A stretch of 64,000 bases of DNA, from assembly GCF_010726765.1 (NCBI RefSeq), contig NZ_AP022601.1:4402001-4466000 (forward strand), written 5' to 3'. The notes beneath the pieces are model-generated. The model saw only the letters and a program-made list of their open reading frames with translations. It was not told where the DNA came from and made no database searches. Positions 18,360 to 26,667 of the stretch are shown here, piece by piece; position 1 is the first letter of the stretch; every line of letters starts with the position of its first letter. Origin of the DNA: Mycobacterium gallinarum (GTDB lineage Bacteria; Actinomycetota; Actinomycetes; Mycobacteriales; Mycobacteriaceae). The position numbers and the translations under genes are program-made.

Positions 18360-19208
18360 CTACGGATGCGGCGGATTGAAGCCGGGGTTCGAGAGCGCCG
18401 TCGCCGTGGCGCTGCCGATCGGACCGGATTCGTCGACGAGGGTGGCGACGCCGGTCGCCACCCCGGCGTGGCTGTAGTGGGTCAGCGCGGCCAGGCCGAG
18501 GTACGGACCTTCGGGTAGCCGGCTCAGCGTCAACGTGTAGTCGGCGTTGATGAACTGCAAACCTTGTGCGCCGTAATGGGTTAGCGAGCTCGCCATGTCG
18601 CCGGCCATCGCGGCGCGGGTGAACGCGGTGAGCGGTTCGCCTGCGACGAGTGGGCGGATGTCGCGTACCCAGATGTACTTCGGGCCGGCGTGTTCCCACG
18701 CGGACAGACCGAAGCCGGGCCCGGGCGTGTGGTCTTCCTTGCCGTAGGTCCACACCAGCGTGGTCAGCCCGCGCGGAATCGGGTCGGGTGTCGGCGGGAT
18801 CGGCGGCATGTTCACCGGCGAGCTCCAGATTTCGTCCGCCGGTTGTTCGCCACGGCGCAGGAACAATCCGGTGGCGCGGGCGACAACGGTCTCACCCTGG
18901 GTGACGACGGCGTCGACCAACTTCAGGCGCCGTCCCTGCCGCGCCACGCTGGTGTCAACGCGCACGGGTGCGAGCGCCGCGGGACGGAACAGGTCGACGG
19001 TCAGGCGTGCCGGCTGGAGATCCGGTTCGCCCGCATCGCGTTCGAGAACGTGGCCGAGCAGCCCGCCGAGGTAGTTGCCGCTGATCGTCTGACCCCACGG
19101 TCCGCGTGCGATCGACGCCGGGACGAACCGGTCACCGTCGAGGGTGAAGAACGCCGTCGGGGTGCCGCCGCGCTGCGCTGTGTCGGCAGCACTGTCCTGA
19201 GTCGTCAT
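18360..19208 (-). CDS. Acyl-CoA thioesterase family protein
   Basis: A 282-residue double-hotdog thioesterase-like protein (TesB/4HBT_3 type). The N-terminal hotdog contains GPWGQTISGNYLGGLLGHVLE, then LTVDLFRPA; the second half ends in the TALSNPGFNPPHP tail. It presumably hydrolyses an acyl-CoA; chain length is unknown. The start at 19208 (MTTQDSAAD) is preferred over a longer reading whose extra 39 residues look non-coding. Convergent with the kinase gene, 4 bp apart. Confidence 0.82.
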   Translation of the reverse strand: MTTQDSAADTAQRGGTPTAFFTLDGDRFVPASIARGPWGQTISGNYLGGLLGHVLERDAGEPDLQPARLTVDLFRPAALAPVRVDTSVARQGRRLKLVDAVVTQGETVVARATGLFLRRGEQPADEIWSSPVNMPPIPPTPDPIPRGLTTLVWTYGKEDHTPGPGFGLSAWEHAGPKYIWVRDIRPLVAGEPLTAFTRAAMAGDMASSLTHYGAQGLQFINADYTLTLSRLPEGPYLGLAALTHYSHAGVATGVATLVDESGPIGSATATALSNPGFNPPHP

Positions 19209-19236
19209 CGGATCTGACGATATCGGCCCTGGTTGG

Positions 19237-19533
19237 CTAGGCGTCGACCACGTCGTCGAACTCGGGGTGCTTCTCGACGTACGACCGAACCATTGAGCAC
19301 ACCGGCACGATCCGCAGGCCTTCATCCTTGGTCTGCTGCAGCGCCTCGCCGATCAGGATGGACGCCAGGCCGCGGCCTTGGAATGCGTCGTCCACCTCGG
19401 TATGCGGGAACGTGCGCTGGCCGTCGCTGTCGGAGATCTCGGTGAAACCGGCCACGGTGCCGTCCACCGAAATGGTGAAGCGGTCGGCCTCCTTGTTGAC
19501 GGTGGTCGTCGCGCCGGTCTTGTCGGTTGCCAT
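19237..19533 (-). CDS. Small GNAT-type N-acetyltransferase (YjdJ-like)
   Basis: A 98-residue minimal GNAT fold. It carries the acetyl-CoA pyrophosphate-loop region QGRGLASILIGEAL and the C-terminal IVPVCSMVRSYVEKHPEF typical of the short CG-type acetyltransferases. The substrate is unknown. It lies 28 bp upstream of the thioesterase on the same strand, so the two may be cotranscribed. Confidence 0.88.
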   Translation of the reverse strand: MATDKTGATTTVNKEADRFTISVDGTVAGFTEISDSDGQRTFPHTEVDDAFQGRGLASILIGEALQQTKDEGLRIVPVCSMVRSYVEKHPEFDDVVDA

Positions 19534-19568
19534 GCCTCCTCTATACCCGGAGGGCGCAAGATGGAGTC

Positions 19569-20624
19569 ATGTGTGATGAAGGCGGCACCGCCGCAGAGGC
19601 GTTGGCGTCCACACCGCGGCAGGCGGAGGGCACGGCGGTTGATCCGATCACGCTCGAACCGGTCGACGAGATCACCATCACCACGCTGGTGGACAACAGC
19701 TACGACGCGCTGATGGGCGACGTCGGGCCGGCCCGTCGCAGGGGGATGGGGACCGTGCCCCCGGTCGAGGCGCCGCAGTTCGAGGGCGGCAAGGCCTCGC
19801 CGGGACTGATCGCCGAGCACGGCTTCTCCGCGCTGGTGACGACGCGCCGCGGGAACCGAACACACACAGTGCTTTTCGACACCGGTATCTCGCCGGATGG
19901 TATGGCGACCAACTTCGAACGCATGGGTCTGGATGCGTCGGCCATCGAGGTCGTTGTGCTCAGTCACGGCCATCCCGATCACGACGGAGGATTTCCCGGG
20001 TTGGTCCGGCTGCGTGGTCGAAGCGGGTTGCCGCTGGCCGTGCATCCCCTGGTGTTCAGCAGGCGCCGGTTCGCGCTGCCGAACGCAACGCCGATGGAGC
20101 TGCCGACGCTGAGCCGCGCGGCGATCGAGGCCGAGGGTTTCGAGGTGATCGAGCGGCGGCAGCCGTCGCTGCTGTTGGACGGCTCGGTGCTGATCACCGG
20201 CGAGGTCGACCGCACGACGGAGTTCGAGCGCGGACTGCCCAACCACGAGGCGTGGCGCGACGGCCGCTGGGAGCCCGACCCGCTGCTACTGGACGAGCAG
20301 GCGCTGGTGGTGAACGTCCGTGGCAAGGGGCTGGTCGTTCTCACCGGCTGCGGGCATGCGGGCGCGGTGAACATCGCGCGGCACGCCCTTCGGCTGACGG
20401 GGGTAGACCGTCTGCATGCGCTGCTCGGCGGGTTCCACCTCACGGGCAAGGTCTTCGAGCCGATCATCGGACCGACCGTCGATGCGTTTGTGGAGTTGAG
20501 CCCCGACACCCTGGTGCCCGCGCACTGCACGGGATGGAAGGCCCAGCACCGGCTGGCGGCGGCGCTGCCCGACGCGTTCGTGCCCAACGCGGTGGGCACC
20601 GCATTCACGTTTGCCGCGGCTTAG
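19569..20624 (+). CDS. MBL-fold metallohydrolase
   Basis: A 351-residue metallo-beta-lactamase-fold hydrolase. The metal-binding motif SHGHPDHDGG (HxHxDH) is clear; later metal ligands are in LTGCGHAGAVN and the PAHCTGWKA segment near the C-terminus. This pattern resembles the 7,8-dihydropterin synthase-like MBL group, but the substrate is unknown. The ATG at 19569 (MCDEGGTAAEAL) is chosen; an upstream in-frame extension crosses the GNAT promoter. Convergent with the pirin gene, overlapping by 4 bp. Confidence 0.85.
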   Translation: MCDEGGTAAEALASTPRQAEGTAVDPITLEPVDEITITTLVDNSYDALMGDVGPARRRGMGTVPPVEAPQFEGGKASPGLIAEHGFSALVTTRRGNRTHTVLFDTGISPDGMATNFERMGLDASAIEVVVLSHGHPDHDGGFPGLVRLRGRSGLPLAVHPLVFSRRRFALPNATPMELPTLSRAAIEAEGFEVIERRQPSLLLDGSVLITGEVDRTTEFERGLPNHEAWRDGRWEPDPLLLDEQALVVNVRGKGLVVLTGCGHAGAVNIARHALRLTGVDRLHALLGGFHLTGKVFEPIIGPTVDAFVELSPDTLVPAHCTGWKAQHRLAAALPDAFVPNAVGTAFTFAAA

Positions 20625-21598
20625 AGCGTCTGGTTCGGCCGCGGCCGCAGCGTCGCGTGCGGTAAGGGAGGAGCCGGCAGCCGGGTGGTCGCGCCGGTGT
20701 AGCCCGCGACGGAACCGAACCGGCTGTCGTGGTCCTGCCACTGCCGGCGGTAGGTCGCGATGTCGTCGTGGCTCCGGCCGACGAAGTTCCACCACATGAC
20801 CAGCTGCTCGGGAAACGGTGTGCCGCCGAGCAATAGGACGCGGGCAGGCCCGCCGCCACGGTTGACGATGCTCAGCTGGTCGCAGCCGACAGCCTGGAAC
20901 GCGAGGTCTGCGACGTCCAGTGTGGTCCCGGCGACGTCGACGCTGCCCTGGTCGAGCAGCACGCCGTGTTCAAAGGTGCGGTCGACGTCCAGCGTGAGCT
21001 CGGCGCCGGGGTCGAGGTCGAGTTGCGCGCCGAGCAGCGGCGTGAAGGTGTTCACGGGTGAGCGCGCGTCGGCGAGCTCGCCGAGGAAGACCCGTATGGT
21101 GCTGTCGCCGAGGGACTGCGGCGGCGGGGCGTAGTGCGCGAAGTCGCGGTCGGTGTCGCGATCCGCATCAGGCAGCGCGACCCACAGTTGTACCCCGTGC
21201 AGGACGGTGGACGCCGGCCCCGAGATCACCGAGATCTCGGAGTGGCAGATGCCTGCGCCCGCGGTCATCAGGTTCAGCTCACCGGGCCGCACGATCGCGT
21301 GCACGCCTGCGCTATCCCGGTGCTCGATCTCGCCGGTGAACAGCCAGCTGACGGTCTGCAGCCCGGTGTGCGGATGCGGAGGAACGTCCATGCCGCCGGG
21401 ATTCCCGCGGAGGTCGTGCGGACCGTAATGGTCGGCGAAGCACCACGCACCGATGAGCGAGCGTTCGCGCTGCGGGAGGGTGCGCCGGACCCGGATCGCG
21501 CGCGGTCCACCGAGCGGAACCTCGCGCGGATGGAGTACTCCGGTGAATGGCGATGGCGCACAGGCGACTTCGGCGGGGGCCGGGTCGGTGTTGCTCAC
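20621..21598 (-). CDS. Pirin-family protein
   Basis: A 325-residue bicupin of the pirin family. The N-terminal cupin holds the metal ligands in PPHPHTGLQTVSWLF and GICHSE. Some pirins have quercetinase activity; others act as redox-sensing regulators, so the role here is open. The protein is complete, has no signal peptide and stands alone on the minus strand. Confidence 0.88.
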   Translation of the reverse strand: MSNTDPAPAEVACAPSPFTGVLHPREVPLGGPRAIRVRRTLPQRERSLIGAWCFADHYGPHDLRGNPGGMDVPPHPHTGLQTVSWLFTGEIEHRDSAGVHAIVRPGELNLMTAGAGICHSEISVISGPASTVLHGVQLWVALPDADRDTDRDFAHYAPPPQSLGDSTIRVFLGELADARSPVNTFTPLLGAQLDLDPGAELTLDVDRTFEHGVLLDQGSVDVAGTTLDVADLAFQAVGCDQLSIVNRGGGPARVLLLGGTPFPEQLVMWWNFVGRSHDDIATYRRQWQDHDSRFGSVAGYTGATTRLPAPPLPHATLRPRPNQTL

Positions 21599-21634
21599 CA
21601 GACCAGAGTAGGCCGCACCTCAGCCGCTGCCCAG

Positions 21635-21799
21635 TTAGGCAGCTGGATTGGCTTGCCTCACAACAGGAACAGTGCGGTGCAGACCGATCTGGATGGCCGA
21701 GCCTATCTGGCTGCAGGGGGCGCACAGGCCGGCGCTCGGGTATCCGCATGCCGGACAAATGGTGAAACGTCCACTACTTATGTCGGCGCTGGTGCCCAT
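21635..21799 (-). CDS. Small zinc-ribbon-like protein
   Basis: A 54-residue reading starting MGTSADISSG with two CxxC pairs (CPACGYPSAGLCAPC), which would bind one zinc ion. Knuckles this compact usually mediate protein or nucleic-acid contact. The function is unknown. The reading can extend upstream to 21874, but the inner ATG gives a compact, conserved-looking product. Confidence 0.5.
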   Translation of the reverse strand: MGTSADISSGRFTICPACGYPSAGLCAPCSQIGSAIQIGLHRTVPVVRQANPAA

Positions 21800-21932
21800 A
21801 TCGTCCTTCTCCCGGTCCGGGACCCTCGTCGCGCGCACGACCAGCGAAGCAGTCGTCCGAACAGCGTCCCCCAATTGCTACCTGTATGTACCCGGCAGCG
21901 ACGTCATCAAACCGAGATTTTTGTCGAGGGCG

Positions 21933-22361
21933 TCAGCCGAGGCCATTCGGGCTGGTCATCGCCGATCGGAGCACCGCGAAGTCGTGATCGTCGATGGTGA
22001 ACACCCCTGCTCGGAACTTGTAGCCCCACCGCGAGGTGTCCTCGATGAAGTTGAGCTTTTCGAGCAGGGGCCGGATGGGGATCTCGGTGCATTCGAGGAA
22101 GTCGACGTTGCGGCGCCACGGCTGGAGGTCCGGCGTCACTTCGGTTTGATACGGCTCGTCGTCGACGACTTGCCCGATCGCGGTGAAGGCCTGCAGTGGA
22201 TCGCCCTCCGGATAGTCCGTCTTCGGCGAGTAGAAGATGATCCAGTCGCCGCGTGCCATCTTGCGCAACATGTGCGGCCTGCCGTGATTGGCCTGCGTGA
22301 AGCGCCCGCGCACCCCGCGCTCGACGTGGCCACGGCTGACCGTGTTTATCCAGTTCGTCAT
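21933..22361 (-). CDS. EVE-domain protein
   Basis: A 142-residue PUA-like EVE-domain protein. The start TNWINTVSRGHVERGVRGRF and the GDWIIFYSPK segment are typical; the family is related to YTH domains and is thought to bind modified bases. The ATG at 22361 (MTNWIN) fits the family start better than the GTG at 22370. There is no methyltransferase or restriction gene beside it, so no modification target is suggested by context. Confidence 0.88.
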   Translation of the reverse strand: MTNWINTVSRGHVERGVRGRFTQANHGRPHMLRKMARGDWIIFYSPKTDYPEGDPLQAFTAIGQVVDDEPYQTEVTPDLQPWRRNVDFLECTEIPIRPLLEKLNFIEDTSRWGYKFRAGVFTIDDHDFAVLRSAMTSPNGLG

Positions 22362-22438
22362 GACTTGCACGCTAAGTGCGGGTGCTGACAGATCCGGTAC
22401 TGGTTTGCGCTGCCTGTGGATAACTGCGGTGACACACT

Positions 22439-22687
22439 GTGCCGGTGACCACGACCAACGACATCTACGAGCGCCTCGGCGTACTCGAGCAGCTTGTCAA
22501 GCACCTCTACGAGCAGACGGGCGTGCCGATGCCCAACCCTGCGGCGATCGCCCGTAACGAAGCGCCGCCTCGTGTCCGCGAACTGGTCGCGGCCGGGAAC
22601 AAGATCGGCGCCATCAAGGCCTACCGGGAAGAGATGAACGTCGATCTGGCCACCGCTACCCGCGCTGTCGAGGCGCTGTACGCCTAG
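22439..22687 (+). CDS. Small protein with ribosomal L7/L12 C-terminal-like fold
   Basis: An 82-residue protein. An N-terminal helix (NDIYERLGVLEQLVKHLYEQ) looks coiled-coil forming. The C-terminal segment GNKIGAIKAYREEMNVDLATA resembles the L7/L12 C-terminal domain but lacks the hinge and N-terminal dimerisation domain of the ribosomal protein. Such stand-alone proteins are common in actinobacteria and of unknown function. Two GTG codons (22439, 22445) could start it. Its end overlaps the convergent DUF5313 gene by 4 bp. Confidence 0.72.
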   Translation: MPVTTTNDIYERLGVLEQLVKHLYEQTGVPMPNPAAIARNEAPPRVRELVAAGNKIGAIKAYREEMNVDLATATRAVEALYA

Positions 22688-23103
22688 AACGGGCTGCTGT
22701 TGGACTGCCAGCGTGCCTCTTCCGGGCGCGGCCCGTACTTGCGGGCGTAGGCCTCGTGCATGGCGGCGTCCCTCTTGCGCTTGATCTGGTCGACGAGGTT
22801 GGGGTCCAGATTGTGCTGCGCGAGCCGGTGTCTGCGCCACACCTTGTTCAGCGCCAGCGACATCAGGATCGCCCAGATGTAGATCGGCGCCGTCATCTCC
22901 ATATGCACATACAGCGAAGCGGGCAGCAGCCAGAACGGACCGAGCACCAGCAGCGGCGGGATCGCCATGCGGATCATGTGTCGGCGGACTGCGCCGTGGT
23001 CGGCGAGATCGTGAGCCACCCACTCGCGCATGGAGTCCGGCAGCCGCTTCCCGTAGCAGTACGCGATGTACTGCAGAGGGCCAGGCTTCTTCATCGGGGT
23101 CAT
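22684..23103 (-). CDS. DUF5313 membrane protein
   Basis: A 139-residue mycobacterial membrane protein with two close hydrophobic helices (about 45–90: IPPLLVLGPFWLLPASLYV and APIYIWAILMSLALNKVW). The N-terminal KKPGPLQYIAYCYGKRLPDSM is a recognisable family signature. Function unknown. Its start overlaps the marR stop by 4 bp, so the two are probably translated together. Confidence 0.8.
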   Translation of the reverse strand: MTPMKKPGPLQYIAYCYGKRLPDSMREWVAHDLADHGAVRRHMIRMAIPPLLVLGPFWLLPASLYVHMEMTAPIYIWAILMSLALNKVWRRHRLAQHNLDPNLVDQIKRKRDAAMHEAYARKYGPRPEEARWQSNSSPF

Positions 23104-23597
23104 CGGGATTCCTTCCCTTCGTCGAGCGCGCCCGCCGCCAGCGCCGCGGCGTTGACCCGGGTCAGTACGTCGTGCAGCCGCTCGAGCTCGTCGAGCCCGA
23201 CCCCGAGCCGCTCCACGACCGCCGGCGGAATCTTCAGGGCTCGCCGGCGCAGCTGAATCCCCGCTTTTGTCAGGCCGACGTCGGTCGCGCGTTCATCGGC
23301 CGCGCTGCGCGTGCGGGTGATCAACCCCAGCGCTTCCAGCCGCTTCAGCATCGGTGAGAGGGTCGCCGAATCCAGTTGTAGCGCAGTGGCAATCGCCTTG
23401 ACCGACATCGGCCGATCGACATCGGACTTGTGGTTGTCCCACAGCGCGAGCATCACGAGGTACTGCGGATGGGTGAGGCCCAGCGGTTCGAGCAGCGGGC
23501 GGTACACGGCCAGCACCGCGCGGTTGGTCACCGCCAGCGCGAAGCACACCTGCCGTTCGAGGGCCAGGGGATCGAGGTCCGCGTCGACGACCGTCAT
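23100..23597 (-). CDS. MarR-family regulator, OhrR-like with N-terminal cysteine
   Basis: A 165-residue winged-helix regulator. The segment QVCFALAVTNRAVLAVYRPL with Cys18, then LGLTHPQYLVMLALW, and DSATLSPMLKRLEALGLITR match the OhrR subfamily, which senses organic peroxides through that cysteine. No ohr peroxidase gene is adjacent. It forms a unit with the DUF5313 gene and is divergent from the carboxyltransferase gene. The 77-bp shared gap includes the palindrome CCTATAGATAGG (23612–23623). Confidence 0.85.
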   Translation of the reverse strand: MTVVDADLDPLALERQVCFALAVTNRAVLAVYRPLLEPLGLTHPQYLVMLALWDNHKSDVDRPMSVKAIATALQLDSATLSPMLKRLEALGLITRTRSAADERATDVGLTKAGIQLRRRALKIPPAVVERLGVGLDELERLHDVLTRVNAAALAAGALDEGKESR

Positions 23598-23611
23598 GCC
23601 CCCACCATACG

Positions 23612-23640
23612 CCTATAGATAGGGCACTAACTAATAGGGT
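23612..23640. promoter_or_regulatory. Possible MarR operator in the divergent gap
   Basis: The palindrome CCTATAGATAGG (23612–23623) is followed by ACTAACTAATAGGGT. The half-site ATAGGG occurs twice in direct orientation, 16 bp apart. This AT-rich patch between divergent genes is the natural place for an OhrR-like operator. Assignment is inference. Confidence 0.35.
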
Positions 23641-23674
23641 GCGACATATCACAGCTTGTTAGCATCACCACGCC

Positions 23675-25243
23675 ATGTCTGACGAGCCGATCCGCGCCGA
23701 CCATGCGGAGTTGTTGCAGCGCCGTGCCCTGACCGAGGACGCTGCACGCCCGGACGCCGTCGAGCGCAGGCGCGCCCGCAACGGCCGCACCGCCAGGGAA
23801 AACATCGCCGACCTCGTCGACGCGGACTCGTTCGTCGAATACGGCCGCTTCGCGATCGCCGCCCAGCGCCACCGTCGCGACCTCGCCGACCTGATCGCCC
23901 GCACCCCCGGCGACGGACTCGTGGCGGGTACGGCCCGCGTCAACGGCCACCTCTTCGGCGCCGAGCACGCCGCCTGCGCCGTGCTGTCGTATGACTACAC
24001 GGTTCTCGCGGGTACCCAGGGCGCGCTGGGCCACCGCAAGAAGGACCGCCTCTTCGAACTCATCGCGCGCATGCGACTACCGACCGTCTTCTTCGCCGAG
24101 GGCGGCGGTGGGCGCCCCGGCGACACCGACTACCCCACCGTCTCCGCGCTCGACGCCCGCGCATTCAAGCTGTGGGCGGCGCTGTCGGGTCTGGTGCCGC
24201 GCATCGCGGTCGTCAAGGGCCGCTGCTTCGCGGGCAACGCTGTCATCGCCGGCAGCTCGGACCTGATCGTCGCCACCGAGGACACCTCGCTGGGAATGGG
24301 CGGGCCGGCGATGATCGCGGGCGGCGGACTCGGCGACGTCCACCCCGACGAGGTCGGCCCGATCAGCATGCAGGAGCCCAACGGCGTGGTCGACGTCGTC
24401 GTCGCCGACGAGGCCGAAGCCGTGGCCGTGACCAAACGCCTGCTCTCCTACTTCCAGGGCCCGACGGCGCCGGGCGCCGCGGGCGACCAAACAGCGCTGC
24501 GCACAATGGTTCCCGAGCGGGCCCGTCGCGCGTTTCCAGTGGCGCCGGTCATCGAGACGCTGGCCGACGAAGGGTCGGTGACGTTCCTTCGGCCACGCTT
24601 CGCCGCCGAGATGGTCACGGCGTTGGCACGCATCAACGGTCGCGCGGTGGGTGTCCTGGCGAACAACAGCATGGTGATGGCCGGCGCCATCACGGCAGCC
24701 GCATCGGACAAGGCAGCGCGCTTCATGCAACTGTGCGATGCGTTCGGACTGCCCGTCGTCTCGTTGATCGACTGCCCGGGCTACATGGTGGGCCCGGCGG
24801 CCGAGGCCGAAGCGCTGGTGCGCCGTGCGTCGCGCATGCTGGTCGCCGGGGCCGCGCTGAGCGTGCCCCTCGTGGCCGTCGTGCTGCGCCGCGGCTATGG
24901 CCTCGGCGCTCAGGCGATGCTGGGCGGCAGCCTGCACGAACCGGTGCTCACAATGGCTTGGGCGGGAGCACATCTCGGGCCGATGGGCCTCGAAGGTGCG
25001 GTCCGGTTGGGGCTCCGCAAGGAACTCGAGGCGATCGCCGACGAAGAGGAACGAGAAGCACGGGTGCGCCAGGCCACCGCGGCGGCCCAGGAGAATGCCA
25101 AGGCGCTCAACGCCGCTCAGCTCTTCGAGATCGACGACGTCATCGACCCGGCTGACACTCGCAGGCTCATCATCGACACGCTGAACGCCGCCACCATGCA
25201 TGAACCGCGCCGGACGGATCGACGTTTCGTCGACACCTGGTGA
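23675..25243 (+). CDS. Acyl-CoA carboxylase beta (carboxyltransferase) subunit
   Basis: A 522-residue biotin-dependent carboxyltransferase of the AccD/PccB/MccB type, which moves CO2 from carboxybiotin to an acyl-CoA. The N-terminal half has RRRARNGRTARENIADLVD and FAEGGGGRPGD; oxyanion-type glycine segments are GRCFAGNAVIAG and, in the second half, VSLIDCPGYMVGP and GYGLGAQAM. The partner alpha subunit (biotin carboxylase/BCCP) is not nearby, and the acyl-CoA substrate cannot be read from sequence. It is divergent from the OhrR-like gene. Confidence 0.88.
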   Translation: MSDEPIRADHAELLQRRALTEDAARPDAVERRRARNGRTARENIADLVDADSFVEYGRFAIAAQRHRRDLADLIARTPGDGLVAGTARVNGHLFGAEHAACAVLSYDYTVLAGTQGALGHRKKDRLFELIARMRLPTVFFAEGGGGRPGDTDYPTVSALDARAFKLWAALSGLVPRIAVVKGRCFAGNAVIAGSSDLIVATEDTSLGMGGPAMIAGGGLGDVHPDEVGPISMQEPNGVVDVVVADEAEAVAVTKRLLSYFQGPTAPGAAGDQTALRTMVPERARRAFPVAPVIETLADEGSVTFLRPRFAAEMVTALARINGRAVGVLANNSMVMAGAITAAASDKAARFMQLCDAFGLPVVSLIDCPGYMVGPAAEAEALVRRASRMLVAGAALSVPLVAVVLRRGYGLGAQAMLGGSLHEPVLTMAWAGAHLGPMGLEGAVRLGLRKELEAIADEEEREARVRQATAAAQENAKALNAAQLFEIDDVIDPADTRRLIIDTLNAATMHEPRRTDRRFVDTW

Positions 25244-25288
25244 TCGCCCCCTGCCGACCCCACGAACGCGGCAGCGGGAGATCAGCGG

Positions 25289-25582
25289 TCAGGCGATTTC
25301 CGCGTAGTAATAGCGGCGGGGCCGCACCACTTCTCCGTTGCGCTCGGCGAGTGACTTCAGCTGGCGCAGGGCAAACGTCCGGCCGCGCCCGCTCTCGGGA
25401 ATGACGATGCCCGCCCACAGACCTTCTGCCCGCGGCAGCTCGCACGCTTCACGGGCGCAGAGCCAGCGTCTGGGGCATGCCCTGCAGATCGCCTTCGCCT
25501 CTTCGTCGGCTGACGTCGTCCACCGCTCGGGGTCCCGCGTGCAGGCGCCGACGGGTGTCTCGTCCCAGTGTGTTGAGTTCAT
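25289..25582 (-). CDS. whiB6: Iron–sulfur regulator WhiB6
   Basis: A 97-residue WhiB-family protein with the cluster cysteines Cys14, Cys33, Cys36 and Cys42 (VGACTRDPERWTT, ICRACPRRWLC) plus Cys47. The turn is AEGLWAGIVIPESGRGR, the WhiB6 form, rather than the GVWGG of other WhiB proteins; from memory this matches Rv3862c closely. WhiB6 senses redox and NO and controls ESX-1 genes in pathogenic mycobacteria, and it lies next to the ESX-1 locus here. The ATG at 25582 gives a shorter N-terminus than M. tuberculosis WhiB6. Confidence 0.92.
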   Translation of the reverse strand: MNSTHWDETPVGACTRDPERWTTSADEEAKAICRACPRRWLCAREACELPRAEGLWAGIVIPESGRGRTFALRQLKSLAERNGEVVRPRRYYYAEIA

Positions 25583-25940
25583 CCGAACCCCTCCTTGTCC
25601 GCTCTGCGGCTGCTGCACCGCGATGTCGCCAAGCTAGCGTAGAAACCGTAGCGATGCAACAGTTAGCGCTACGACTAGGTTGTTGGCGCGGTGTTTGGCG
25701 CCCGCGGAGCGATGCGCGCCTGCCTTGCAGAACACGATCTGATCAGCGTAGAAACACGTTACGATCGCTGGACCGGACCGTCGCAAAACCGTAGCGGCAG
25801 GGCGGTGCGGGTGGTCTTGAAGACATAGCTTTGCCACAGATCCACGCGCACCACGCGGCCCCAAGTCGTAGCGGTGCGTCCGGCGGCCGATAGGATTGCG
25901 TCGCCGCTCCGCCCCGTGAGTTCTCGAGGAATGCCCGTTG
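25583..25940. promoter_or_regulatory. Divergent whiB6 / Rv3863-like control region with repeated CGTAGCG motifs
   Basis: A 358-bp gene-free gap between divergent genes. The heptamer CGTAGCG occurs at 25647–25653, 25790–25796 and 25867–25873, and reversed at 25667–25673. Two longer related copies, AGCGTAGAAACCGTAGCGAT (25636–25655) and AGCGTAGAAAC followed by ACGTTACGAT (25745–25765), lie about 110 bp apart. The spacing suggests a multi-site binding region for a regulator of whiB6 and the ESX-1 side. No open reading frame here is convincing. Confidence 0.6.
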
Positions 25941-26660
25941 ATGACCGACCCGGAGTCGATCGAGGTGCTCGACGAGGGGATGCGGCGTGCCGGTGCGGCC
26001 GCGGCGGCCCGTCGTCGCGAACTCGACATCAGCCAGCGCAGCCTGGCGACCGACGGGATCATCAACGCCGGCGCGCTCATCGCGTTCGAGAAGGGCCGCA
26101 GCTGGCCGCGCGAACGCACTCGAGCAAAGCTTGAAGAGGTGCTGCAATGGCCGCCGGGGACCATCGCGCGGCTGCGGCGGGGCGAGCCTGCCGCGGCCGA
26201 GCCGCGCGTCGAGACACGCGCCGACACCGGCGACGACATTCCCTTGATTGCACAGGCTCTCGTCACTGCGGTCAACACCTTCGCCACCGCGGTTGAGGCC
26301 CTGCCACCCGTCGACGATCCGGAGTTCACGCCCCGCGCGACGAAGATACTCGCGGACTTGCGTCAGCTCGAGGCCGTCGCCGCTCGGGCGGCCCGCATCA
26401 GCAAGGTGTCACCGGCATTGATCAAGGCGTTGAGCGCGGTGCGCACCCGCTACGACGAACTCATGCTCCGGGCCGCCCGCGCGCCGCAAGCCACCGTCGG
26501 CCAGCGGCTGTACGCCGCGCGGCGCGGCGCGAACCTGACCATCTTCGAAACTGCCCAAGCGGCAGGGGTTTCCGAAGAGGACGTGATAGCCGCGGAGGCG
26601 GAAGAGCCCGTGTCAGCGGCGGCCGTCCAGGAAATCGAATCGTTGATCGAACAGCTGTGA
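25941..26660 (+). CDS. Rv3863-like ESX-1-flanking protein with HTH-like segments
   Basis: A 239-residue, Ala/Arg-rich cytosolic protein. The N-terminal ~75 residues (GAAAAARRRELDISQRSL, then AFEKGRSWPRERTRAKL) look like an XRE-type DNA-binding domain. The C-terminal ~90 residues (VGQRLYAARRGANLTIFETA) contain a second helix-turn-helix-like unit. From memory it corresponds to the C-terminal two thirds of Rv3863, beside whiB6 in M. tuberculosis. A shorter paralogue of the C-terminal half lies past the other end of the ESX-1 locus (50124–50588). A regulatory role for ESX-1 is inferred. Start ATG 25941, with GAGGA upstream. Confidence 0.78.
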   Translation: MTDPESIEVLDEGMRRAGAAAAARRRELDISQRSLATDGIINAGALIAFEKGRSWPRERTRAKLEEVLQWPPGTIARLRRGEPAAAEPRVETRADTGDDIPLIAQALVTAVNTFATAVEALPPVDDPEFTPRATKILADLRQLEAVAARAARISKVSPALIKALSAVRTRYDELMLRAARAPQATVGQRLYAARRGANLTIFETAQAAGVSEEDVIAAEAEEPVSAAAVQEIESLIEQL

Positions 26661-26667
26661 GGCAGCG

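Noticed and set aside
25251..25273. CTGCCG/CGGCAG pairing between the carboxyltransferase and whiB6 ends
   Set aside because: Only six base pairs with a 12-nt or longer loop; too weak to call a terminator.
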